Shown here one piece after another: positions 54,996 to 64,000 of a stretch of 64,000 bases of DNA. The stretch is from Arthrobacter glacialis (GTDB lineage: Bacteria; Actinomycetota; Actinomycetes; Actinomycetales; Micrococcaceae), in NCBI RefSeq assembly GCF_002909445.1, contig NZ_PPXC01000011.1:62001-126000 (forward strand), in the 5' to 3' direction. Each line of letters opens with the position of its first letter. Positions within the stretch are counted from its first letter, which is position 1. The notes under the pieces are model-generated. The model worked only from the letters and a program-made list of their open reading frames with translations. It searched no databases and was not told the origin of the DNA. The translations under genes were made by a program, and so were the position numbers.

Positions 54996-55037
54996 TGGTT
55001 GAGCTTGTCGAGACTCAGGTTTCGACAAGCTCAACCA
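54996..55037. repeat. Short palindrome (family E)
   Basis: 18-base arms TGGTTGAGCTTGTCGAGA/TTTCGACAAGCTCAACCA around CTCAGG, followed by a partial direct repeat CCAAGCTCAACCACCGAG (55042-55059). The GGTTGAGCTTGTCGAAA element is widespread between genes in this part of actinobacteria. Between convergent argR and pepP. Confidence 0.85.
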
Positions 55038-55063
55038 CCGACCAAGCTCAACCACCGAGCCAA

Positions 55064-56530
55064 CTAGCCGCGCTGCACCGTGGCGACCCATTCCTCAATG
55101 CCCGCGGCGGTGATGGGGAGCGCATCGGAGATGACCTCGGAGCCTGTGGGCGTAATGAGGACGTTGTCCTCCAGTCGGACGCCGATGCCGCGCAACTCGG
55201 GCGGCAGGGTCAGGTCGTGTTCGTGGAAGTACAGGCCCGGCTCCACGGCCAGCACCATTCCGGGCGCCATGGTGGCACCTTGGTAGTCGTCGTGGCTGGA
55301 CTGGGCGCAGTCGTGCACGTCAAGGCCCAGGTGGTGGCCCACCCCGCACACCAGGTAACGGCGGTGGTGCTGGCCGGCGGGAGACAGGGCCTCATCCACG
55401 GAGACCGGCAGCAGCCCCCAGTCGTTGAGGCCGTTGGCGATGACCTCCATGCTGGCATGGTGGAAGTCGGTCCACGGCCGTCCCGGCCCCACGGCGGCCA
55501 GACCCGCCCGGTGCGATTTTTCCACCAGGTCGTGGACCTGGCGCTGGATGGGGCTGAACGTGCCGGACCCTGGGAACGTGCGCGTCACGTCCGCTGTGTA
55601 AAAGCTGTTGGCCTCCACCCCCATGTCCAGCAGCACCACCTTGTCCTCCAGGACGGGTCCGTCGCAGCGCACCCAGTGCAGGGTGGGTGCGTGCTTGCCG
55701 CTGCCAACGATCGTGGCGTAGCCGACGCCGTTCCCGTGCGTGCGGGCGTGCCTGTCAAAGGTGCCCTGCAGCCAGCGTTCCCCGCCGGCCTTGACGGCTG
55801 CGGGGATTTCACCCACGACGGCGGCAAAGCCGGACACTGTGTGGTCCACGGCCTCGCGCAGCTGGGCAATTTCCCAGTCGTCCTTGATCATGCGCAGGAC
55901 TGCCAGGGCACGTCCCAGGTCGCCGCCGGCATCGATACCGTGGCGGCTGCGCACATCGGAGTCGATGATGCCGGCGGCAAGGGTGCCCGAGCCGGCCCGC
56001 ATGGCGGCGGTGATGCCGGCGTCGAGCTCGGTCAGGGGCTGCACTTGCAGGGACAGGGCCTGCGCCCAGTCGGAAAAGTCGGGAGCCGAGCCCACCCACA
56101 TCTCACCGTGGGCTGCGTTGGCGAAGAATTGCGGGTCGCCGGGATAAAACGGCGCCGGAATGAACAGGGTTGCGTCGTGGGATGTGCCGGAGGGGGCCAT
56201 GACCAGGACGGCACCCTCGATCGCGGCGCCGCTGAGCCAGTAGAAATCCGAATCCGGCCGGAAGTCGTAGTAGGTGTCGTTGGCGCGCACGGGAGCGGTG
56301 CCGGCGCCTATCACCAGGGTCTGGCCGGGGAACTGTTCGGAGAGGCGGGAGCGGTGGTGCCCGGCAGCTGTGGCGGCGCCTGCCACCACGGGCGGGGTCC
56401 TGTCCGGTGTGCCCCAGCCCTGGCCCATGTACTCGATGAAGGCCGGCACCTTGGCCAGTTTCGGCGGGCGCCGGTCCTCCAGGCCCGGGACCGGCACGGC
56501 GGGGGCGGGTGGTGCAATATGTTCTGTCAT
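55064..56530 (-). CDS. pepP: Xaa-Pro aminopeptidase
   Basis: 488 residues. Creatinase-like N-domain (about 60-230, DTYYDFRPDSDFYWLSG), then the pita-bread catalytic domain with the five metal ligands in LLDMGVEANSFYTADVTRTF, VGHHLGLDVHD, AVEPGLYFHEHD and VRLEDNVLI. Removes N-terminal residues before proline. ATG 56530 is chosen for the GAGGAAAT upstream; the frame continues to 56809 through the argG promoter and is not translated. Splits argR from argG. Confidence 0.96.
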   Translation of the reverse strand: MTEHIAPPAPAVPVPGLEDRRPPKLAKVPAFIEYMGQGWGTPDRTPPVVAGAATAAGHHRSRLSEQFPGQTLVIGAGTAPVRANDTYYDFRPDSDFYWLSGAAIEGAVLVMAPSGTSHDATLFIPAPFYPGDPQFFANAAHGEMWVGSAPDFSDWAQALSLQVQPLTELDAGITAAMRAGSGTLAAGIIDSDVRSRHGIDAGGDLGRALAVLRMIKDDWEIAQLREAVDHTVSGFAAVVGEIPAAVKAGGERWLQGTFDRHARTHGNGVGYATIVGSGKHAPTLHWVRCDGPVLEDKVVLLDMGVEANSFYTADVTRTFPGSGTFSPIQRQVHDLVEKSHRAGLAAVGPGRPWTDFHHASMEVIANGLNDWGLLPVSVDEALSPAGQHHRRYLVCGVGHHLGLDVHDCAQSSHDDYQGATMAPGMVLAVEPGLYFHEHDLTLPPELRGIGVRLEDNVLITPTGSEVISDALPITAAGIEEWVATVQRG

Positions 56531-56716
56531 TGTGGAATTTCCTCTACCGGTCGCGGCTGGTGGCGGCCCCATGCCACAATGGCATGAGGTTGCGTCTTTT
56601 GCCTCCATCTTCCCCCGGAATTTGCTTGCATCGCCAGTTCGCCGGCTGCCCGCTTGCGGGGCGGGTGCGGCGCCAATGACGGGCGGGGCGGCGCGCTGTG
56701 AATATCTTTTAGTGAG

Positions 56717-56734
56717 AATGCATAACCATGCATT
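56717..56734. promoter_or_regulatory. Candidate ArgR operator of argGH
   Basis: Perfect dyad AATGCAT-AACC-ATGCATT, with the 5-4-5 spacing TGCAT-N4-ATGCA of ARG boxes, 62 bases before argG. Half-site TGCAT also occurs at argC. Confidence 0.75.
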
Positions 56735-56795
56735 ATGCTTTGAAGTAACGCGAAACAACACTCTGACGAGTTGTACAAAATAGGGAGACACGAAC

Positions 56796-59419
<2,624 letters not shown>

Positions 59420-59448
59420 CCGGCGTCGCACTTCTCAACCGAGCATGA

Positions 59449-59485
59449 GGAAATGCCCGTATCCATGGTGGATGCGGGCATTTCC
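59449..59485 (+). terminator. Hairpin after argGH
   Basis: 17-bp stem 59449-59465 with 59469-59485 (one G-U pair), 3-base loop, 30 bases after argH. It also lies 73 bases before the next gene. Confidence 0.8.
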
Positions 59486-59557
59486 TGCTTTAGCGCATTT
59501 CGGCCTCCCACACCTCGCAAGCTCGGCGCGGGACCCTCGGCCGCTATGCTGGGGGGC

Positions 59558-60292
59558 ATGACTGATATTTCTAATGCGCAGCTCATGGACCGTCTCAAAG
59601 CTGCGGCGGACACGGTGAGCGCAAAGTTGGCGGACTTGAGCGACGACGACGTCCTGGTCCCCACCGATTTGCCCGGGTGGACCCGCGGCCACGTTTTGGC
59701 GCATATTGCCCATGTTTCCAATGCCGTGGCACGCCAGGTTGAGTACGCCCTGCGCGGTGAGCTGATTGATTTTTACGACGGCGGCCAGGGCGGGCGGACG
59801 CAGGCCATCGAGATGAACGCCGGGCATTCAGCAGAACTGCACCGGGAGTACATCGCCGCCGGGTTCACGCGAGCCCTGGGCGTGCTTGACGGCCTGGACA
59901 ACGCCCAGTGGGATTTGCCCATCAGCTACCGCAACGGCGTGGTGCGTGACGGCGCCTTGGCGTACTGGCGTGAACTGGTCATCCACTTGGCAGATCTGCA
60001 GTTGGGACGCGGGCCCGAGACCTGGTCCAAGGAGTTCTGCCTGTACCTGATCGATTTCCTCAGCGCCAGGGTGCCCGACTCGATCCAGTTGAAGCTGCTG
60101 CCGCTGGCGTTGCCGCCCATGACCGTGGGGACGGGGTCGAACACCGTGTCCGTCTCCGGCATGCTGACGGACATCACCGCCTGGCTGTCCGGGCGCACAC
60201 CCACCATGGGTTCGCTGCGTGCAGAAGCTGCCGCGGATTCGGTGGAACTGCCGGTCCTGCTGCCCTGGCCCTCGGCGTTCCCCGCCAAATAG
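59558..60292 (+). CDS. Maleylpyruvate isomerase-family (DinB-like) protein
   Basis: 244 residues. N-terminal metal-binding four-helix bundle with PTDLPGWTRGHVLAHIAHVSNAVARQVEYALRGE, the second ligand region AIEMNAGHSAELH, and ELVIHLADLQLG giving the third His. C-terminal part resembles the MDMPI C domain. Known members use mycothiol, common in actinobacteria; the reaction here is not known. ATG 59558 has TATGCT 7 bases before it. Confidence 0.85.
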   Translation: MTDISNAQLMDRLKAAADTVSAKLADLSDDDVLVPTDLPGWTRGHVLAHIAHVSNAVARQVEYALRGELIDFYDGGQGGRTQAIEMNAGHSAELHREYIAAGFTRALGVLDGLDNAQWDLPISYRNGVVRDGALAYWRELVIHLADLQLGRGPETWSKEFCLYLIDFLSARVPDSIQLKLLPLALPPMTVGTGSNTVSVSGMLTDITAWLSGRTPTMGSLRAEAAADSVELPVLLPWPSAFPAK

Positions 60293-60310
60293 CCCCACCC
60301 TGCTGCCTCG

Positions 60311-60367
60311 CGAACGGGCAGTAGTTGCTGATGTTTTCCGAAAACATCAACAACTACTGCCCGTTCG
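60311..60367. repeat. Long palindrome (family A, copy 2)
   Basis: 27-base arms (60311-60337, 60341-60367), one mismatch, core GGGCAGTAGTTGCTGATG, between two genes on the + strand. Confidence 0.9.
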
Positions 60368-60435
60368 ATTTTTACGCAGCGGAAGTTGCCTGTGGATAAC
60401 CGAGAATCGGCCACTTTCCTGCGAAACAATTGGAT

Positions 60436-61368
60436 ATGCGCCGAATCCAGCTGCCGCAGCACCTGTACGGAAGATCGTTCACTACCCGCGCTTCCTCCGA
60501 AGCAGGGCTGTCGCCGGCGCGCACCCGCGCAAGCGATTTGATCCGTGTCTCGAGAGGCATCCTGGTCCCCGCCGGTGTGCCGCTTCAGGGCGCCGCAGCC
60601 CTGGCGGCCTACACCGAGGCCAATCCGCTGAGCGTTCTGAGTCACCTATCGGCCGCGCAGCTGTGGAGGATTCCACTGCCGCCCGGGCCCGCCAACGACT
60701 GGCGCATCCATCTGGCCAATCCACCCACGGTGGGCGCTCCCAGAAGGGTCAATGTGGTGGGGCACCGGCTGGCGCTTGCCGACGGTGAAATCTGGGAGCT
60801 CGACGGCGTCCGTCTCACCAGTCCGGCGCGAACGTGGTTGGACCTCGCCGCATGCCTGTCCCTGAAGGATCTGGTGGCGGCCGGTGATTTTCTGGTGTGC
60901 AGCCACGGGCCTGATTTTCCCGTGCCACGGGAGGCGATGTGCCGCGTGGCCGAGCTGGTTCAGGTGGTTGCCCGGCATCACGGCGGTAGGGGCCTGCGCA
61001 ACGCCCGGCTTGCCCTGGAATTGATTCGCGTTGGCGCCGATTCGCCGCCGGAGACCCTCATGCGACTGGCCCTGGTGGATGCAGGTTTGCCGGAGCCGGA
61101 GCTGAATGTTGTGGTGCGCGATCCGGCCGGCCGGCCGCTGATATGGCCCGACGGCGCCTACCGCCAGTACCGGATCAGCCTGCAATACGACGGCGGCCAC
61201 CACAACACCCCGGACCAGTACTTGCGCGATATCCGCCGTCTGGAGACCAGCCGAGCCCTTGGATGGGAAGAAATCCGAGTATCCCTTGACGACCTCCGTG
61301 GCGACAAGCCTGCGGTGGTTCGAAAGGTTGCCGACGCCTTACGCGCCCGGGGCTGGCGCCCCCGCTGA
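60436..61368 (+). CDS. DUF559-like protein (Vsr-type nuclease fold)
   Basis: About 310 residues. N-terminal part resembles AbiEi-like winged helix proteins (LSVLSHLSAAQLWRIPLP, GVRLTSPARTWLDLAA); the C-terminus matches DUF559 (about 245-305: PDGAYRQYRISLQYDGGHH, YLRDIRRLETSRALGWEEIRVSLDDL). Most members have EYDG where this one has QYDG, so the ExK-type catalytic Glu may be lost. Many actinobacteria carry several such genes, function unknown. ATG 60436 or TTG 60430; neither has a clear ribosome binding site. Confidence 0.75.
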   Translation: MRRIQLPQHLYGRSFTTRASSEAGLSPARTRASDLIRVSRGILVPAGVPLQGAAALAAYTEANPLSVLSHLSAAQLWRIPLPPGPANDWRIHLANPPTVGAPRRVNVVGHRLALADGEIWELDGVRLTSPARTWLDLAACLSLKDLVAAGDFLVCSHGPDFPVPREAMCRVAELVQVVARHHGGRGLRNARLALELIRVGADSPPETLMRLALVDAGLPEPELNVVVRDPAGRPLIWPDGAYRQYRISLQYDGGHHNTPDQYLRDIRRLETSRALGWEEIRVSLDDLRGDKPAVVRKVADALRARGWRPR

Positions 61369-61373
61369 CCCTC

Positions 61374-61442
61374 GCCTGCCGAACGGGCAGTAGTTGTTGA
61401 TGTTGACGCGAAACATCAACAACTACTGCCCGTTCGGCAGGC
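61374..61442. repeat. Long palindrome (family A, copy 3) forming the end of alkA
   Basis: Perfect 31-base arms (61374-61404, 61412-61442), core GGGCAGTAGTTGTTGATG. Runs into the 3' end of the minus-strand alkA gene, providing its last codons (LPNGQ) and TAG stop. Confidence 0.92.
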
Positions 61443-62307
61443 TGGCGGCACGCCACAGGTGCAAGGTTGCGTAGGACCGCCACGGCCGCAACGGTTCTGC
61501 CATGCGCGCCAGCTCGGCCGCCTTGATGGTGCGGGCTTGAGCGAGAGTGTCTCCGCGCAGCAGCCCGTAGCCGTTACGGACGGCAGAGTCGCCGGGCAGG
61601 AAAATGTCGTTGCTGGCGAGCACCCGCATCGCCACATAGCCCACCGTCCAAGGGCCGATGCCGGGGATGGGGAGCAACTTCTCGGCTAAGGAATCCTGCG
61701 TATCCACGGGGCCGAGCTGCAGAGAACCCTCTGCCAGCATCCGGGCCACGGCAACGATGGAGTCGATCCGGCGTTGCGGGCCGCGCAGGATGTCCCTGCC
61801 ACCGGCCGCTAGCTCAGGTGGCGTGGGGAAGAAATGGGTCATTGAACCATGCGCCAGGCGGCTTGGCGTGCTTAGTGCCACCAGCTGGTTGAGAGCCGTG
61901 CGAGCTGCTGCCACGGTGATCTGCTGGCCCACCATTGCCCGTATCAAGATCTCCGCCGGGTCCACACAGCCGGGAAGCCGGATCCCGGGCAGCAAGGCAA
62001 TCCGCCCAGCCAGCAAGGGATGGGTGCCCAAAGCCGCATCGGCGGCCAGAGGGTCGTGGTCCAGGTTGAACAAATGCCGCACCTTGCTGAGCAAGATGGG
62101 TGCGTCCGCGGGATCCTCGAGCGCATGGTCCAGCCACAAGGCACTGCCATCCCACGCAACATGGAACCAGCCGTGGCCGCCGGGCAACAGCAAGGTACGC
62201 GCGTAACTGCAGGAATCGGCCTCCTCAACGCCCGCCACGGCGCGGGCTGCCAGGAAGTCAAAGATGCCCGGCTCAAACGGGGGAGTGAATTCCAATGCAA
62301 CGGCCAT
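61423..62307 (-). CDS. alkA: DNA-3-methyladenine glycosylase II, AlkA-like
   Basis: 294 residues. AlkA N-terminal domain, then HhH-GPD (about 115-285): RAMVGQQITVAAARTALNQL, hairpin LPIPGIGPWTVGYVAMRVL, catalytic Asp in FLPGDSAVRNGYG. Excises alkylated bases. No Ada-like regulator domain is fused. ATG 62307 follows GGAGG. Its last five codons and stop come from a palindromic repeat, so the original C-terminus may have been different. Divergent from mpg, 55 bases apart. Confidence 0.9.
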   Translation of the reverse strand: MAVALEFTPPFEPGIFDFLAARAVAGVEEADSCSYARTLLLPGGHGWFHVAWDGSALWLDHALEDPADAPILLSKVRHLFNLDHDPLAADAALGTHPLLAGRIALLPGIRLPGCVDPAEILIRAMVGQQITVAAARTALNQLVALSTPSRLAHGSMTHFFPTPPELAAGGRDILRGPQRRIDSIVAVARMLAEGSLQLGPVDTQDSLAEKLLPIPGIGPWTVGYVAMRVLASNDIFLPGDSAVRNGYGLLRGDTLAQARTIKAAELARMAEPLRPWRSYATLHLWRAASLPNGQ

Positions 62308-62362
62308 AAAAACATCCTCCCATGCCAATTCGCCGGCGGCGGCACCCTGCTAGCGTGGGTCC

Positions 62363-63028
62363 ATGAGCACGCCCATGGACCTCCTTGAACTCCTCCAAAG
62401 ACCTGCCACGGAGGTGGCGCCCTACCTGCTGGGCGCCTTGGTGAGGCATGAAAGTCCGCAAGGGCCCGTCGTCGTCCGGCTGAGCGAGGTGGAAGCCTAT
62501 TTGGGCCCGGCGGATTCAGCAGATCCGGACCCGGGGGCGCACAGTTACCGGGGCAAGACCAACCGCAACGCCGTCATGTTCGGCCCGCCCGGACACCTCT
62601 ATGTGTACTTCACGTACGGCATGCACTTTTGCGCCAATCTGGTGTGCTGCCCGGAGGGGACATCCTCCGGATGCCTCATGCGGGCAGGTGAAATCGTTGA
62701 GGGCCTGGAGTTGGCACGCTCGCGCCGCCCCACCGCCAAGAACGACGCCGAGCTGGCGCGGGGCCCAGCCCGGCTCGCCAAAGCCATGGGATTTGGTCGC
62801 GAACACAACGGTTTGGGTGCGCTCCAGGGCGAAGTCTCGGTGACCTTGCCGGACACGCCCGCCAAAAATGTCATGTCCGGCCCGCGGGTGGGCATCAGCG
62901 GGCCCGGAGGTACCGCTGACTACCCGTGGCGGTTCTGGATCGACGGCGATCCCACCGTCTCGGCGTTCAAGCCGGGAGTGGTGCGCACTCCGCGTCGGCC
63001 CGCGCCAATTGCTCCGAGAACTCAATAA
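62363..63028 (+). CDS. mpg: 3-methyladenine DNA glycosylase (Mpg/AAG type)
   Basis: 221 residues. Signatures VRLSEVEAYLGPADSADPDPGAHSYRGKTNRNAVMFGPPGHLYVYFTYGMHFCANLVC and RGPARLAKAMGF, with the catalytic Glu in EVEAY. Unrelated in fold to AlkA but with overlapping targets. TAGCGT lies 6 bases before the ATG, so leaderless. Its last 62 bases overlap the convergent GNAT gene. Confidence 0.95.
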   Translation: MSTPMDLLELLQRPATEVAPYLLGALVRHESPQGPVVVRLSEVEAYLGPADSADPDPGAHSYRGKTNRNAVMFGPPGHLYVYFTYGMHFCANLVCCPEGTSSGCLMRAGEIVEGLELARSRRPTAKNDAELARGPARLAKAMGFGREHNGLGALQGEVSVTLPDTPAKNVMSGPRVGISGPGGTADYPWRFWIDGDPTVSAFKPGVVRTPRRPAPIAPRTQ

Positions 63029-63626
63029 GTTCCGTCACCTCAGGCAGCAGATCCGCGGGGGTGAGCCGGTGAACCAAGCCCGAGCGCGACGCCGGCCACT
63101 CGTGTTCCAGGAGTGAGTACACGCTGGTGTCAACGCGGGAGCCGTCATGGCCGTGCCGGTATCCGCGCAGCACACCTTCCAACGTGGCGCCCAGCTTCAC
63201 AATGGCGGCGGCGCTGCGCACATTGCGCACATCGCAGCGCAACGTGACCCGGTGCACTAGAAGTTCCTCAAAGGCAAAGGTCAGCAGCGCCAGTTTCGAG
63301 GACGCATTGACGTTGCGGCCCCAGTAGCTGCGGCCAAAAAATGTCATGCCCAATTCAACCCGTGACTGCTCTGGCACAAAGTCGTAGAGGCTGGTGGTAC
63401 CCGCCACGGTGCCGGTCTCATCATCAATCACGGCAAAGGCAATGATGGAAGGATCGGCAATCCGGGTGGCAAAGAGCCTTTCCAGGGCACGCTTGGACGT
63501 TGGCCGTTCCGAGGCCATCCCTGCCCACATGTCTACATCAATGTAGGGGTACAAATCTGCCGCGTGACGACGCCGTAACGGCACAAGCCGGACACCGTGT
63601 CCGGGGAGTGAAATGTTGTGTTGCAC
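62967..63626 (-). CDS. GNAT acetyltransferase, RimJ/RimL-like
   Basis: About 219 residues. GNAT core: VRLVPLRRRHAADLYPYIDVD, FAVIDDETGTVAGTTSLYDF, LGMTFFGRSYWGRNVNASSKLALLTFAFEELLVHRVTLRCDVRNVRSAAAIVKLGATLEGVLRGYRHGHDG. The family acetylates protein N-termini, antibiotics or small molecules; substrate unknown. GTG 63626 is likely since TATATA lies 6 bases before it; the frame extends to 63782 over the apt gene. 62-base convergent overlap with mpg. Confidence 0.85.
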   Translation of the reverse strand: MQHNISLPGHGVRLVPLRRRHAADLYPYIDVDMWAGMASERPTSKRALERLFATRIADPSIIAFAVIDDETGTVAGTTSLYDFVPEQSRVELGMTFFGRSYWGRNVNASSKLALLTFAFEELLVHRVTLRCDVRNVRSAAAIVKLGATLEGVLRGYRHGHDGSRVDTSVYSLLEHEWPASRSGLVHRLTPADLLPEVTELIEFSEQLARADAECAPLPA

Positions 63627-63693
63627 GGAAGATATATAAGCACCTTTTTGGGCATCCGAAAAGCCCCTTTTTTCAAGGCTGTACCGTAGAGCT

Positions 63694-64000
63694 GTGAACC
63701 AGAATTTCAACACCCCTGCCCAGAGCCCCAAAAACCCCGAAAACACGGGAGTTGCAGCCACTATCAACGGCCTCTGCGCCACCGTCGTGGACTACCCTTC
63801 GGAGGGAATTGTTTTCAAAGATTTAACCCCCGTGTTTGCTGACGGTGCGGCCCTGAAAGAGGTGGTGGATGCCATCGTGGAAAAATTCGCCGGGACGTTC
63901 GACGCCGTGGCCGGAGTGGAGGCCCGCGGCTTCCTGCTGGCAGCTGCCGCAGCCTACGCCACAGGAACCGGTGTCATCACCATCCGCAAGGCCGGAAAAC
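63694..64000 (+). CDS. apt: Adenine phosphoribosyltransferase (5' part, cut by window end)
   Basis: First 102 residues. VVDYPSEGIVFKDLTPVFADGAALKEVVDAI, DAVAGVEARGFLLAAAAAYATGTGVITIRKAGK are typical of Apt: adenine plus PRPP to AMP. The PRPP-binding loop lies beyond the edge. GTG 63694 has TACCGT 6 bases before it, so leaderless. A 15-residue Asn/Pro-rich N-tail precedes the core. Confidence 0.93.
   Translation, partial: MNQNFNTPAQSPKNPENTGVAATINGLCATVVDYPSEGIVFKDLTPVFADGAALKEVVDAIVEKFAGTFDAVAGVEARGFLLAAAAAYATGTGVITIRKAGK

Noticed and set aside
55217-56587. Long open frame on the plus strand opposite pepP
   Set aside because: Gly/His/Val-rich antisense shadow of a clear Xaa-Pro aminopeptidase.

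Overview
The window is high-GC, gene-dense actinobacterial chromosome. Gene order (clgR-like, DUF3046, recA, recX, miaB, miaA, dapF, hflX, lexA, his genes, infC-rpmI-rplT, pheST, arg operon), LexA boxes of the GAAC-N4-GTTC type and the protein sequences point to a member of the Micrococcaceae, most likely Arthrobacter in the broad sense. This is inference from gene content; no 16S rRNA is present. I see no tRNA, rRNA, CRISPR array, prophage or intact insertion sequence.

Layout. 1-9 kb: stress and DNA-repair block (clgR-like, marR-like, DUF3046, recA-recX, a secreted transglycosylase-like protein, miaB-miaA, dapF, an RsmC-like methyltransferase). 9-14.6 kb: hflX, a DinG-type iron-sulfur helicase, then lexA divergent from a LysM/transmembrane protein (YneA-like SOS division inhibitor) with two LexA boxes between them. 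14.6-20.6 kb: hisC, then hisB-hisH-(49 aa membrane protein)-hisA-sseB-like, and an MFS transporter. 20.6-24.3 kb: DUF1844 protein, a structured leader, infC with a probable AUU start, rpmI, rplT and a 23S rRNA methyltransferase. 24.3-32.3 kb: a twice-deleted CDF transporter pseudogene, MFS transporter, Nudix hydrolase, DUF5302, an SOS-box-preceded radical SAM protein, an acyl-CoA ligase, and a tight four-gene operon of two paralogous lipoproteins, an HExxH protein and a SIMPL-domain protein. 32.4-48.7 kb: pheST, a surface cluster (CHRD protein, class F-like sortase, cupredoxin-like lipoprotein), metallo-hydrolase, PPK2, 4'-phosphopantetheinyl transferase, homoserine dehydrogenase-like protein, M1 peptidase, a 1338 aa epsilon-poly-lysine-synthetase-like NRPS and a quinone oxidoreductase. 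48.8-59.4 kb: argCJBDFR and argGH separated by pepP on the opposite strand, with candidate ArgR sites upstream of argC and argG. 59.5-64 kb: maleylpyruvate isomerase-like protein, DUF559 protein, alkA and mpg base-excision glycosylases, GNAT acetyltransferase and the start of apt.

Three themes run through the window. First, DNA damage: recA carries both a LexA-like dyad and a RecA-independent (PafBC-type) promoter, lexA/yneA and the radical SAM gene carry LexA boxes, and recX, the helicase, alkA, mpg and mutT lie nearby. Second, about 15 genes have a TANNNT -10 element 6-8 bases before the start codon and no ribosome binding site, predicting leaderless mRNAs; this helped fix several starts. 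Third, at least five families of long near-perfect intergenic palindromes sit at gene ends, never in divergent promoter regions; one supplies the stop codon of alkA.

The most promising under-described items are the structured RNA upstream of infC, the Pls-like synthetase with its PPTase, the four-gene lipoprotein/HExxH/SIMPL operon, and the palindrome families.
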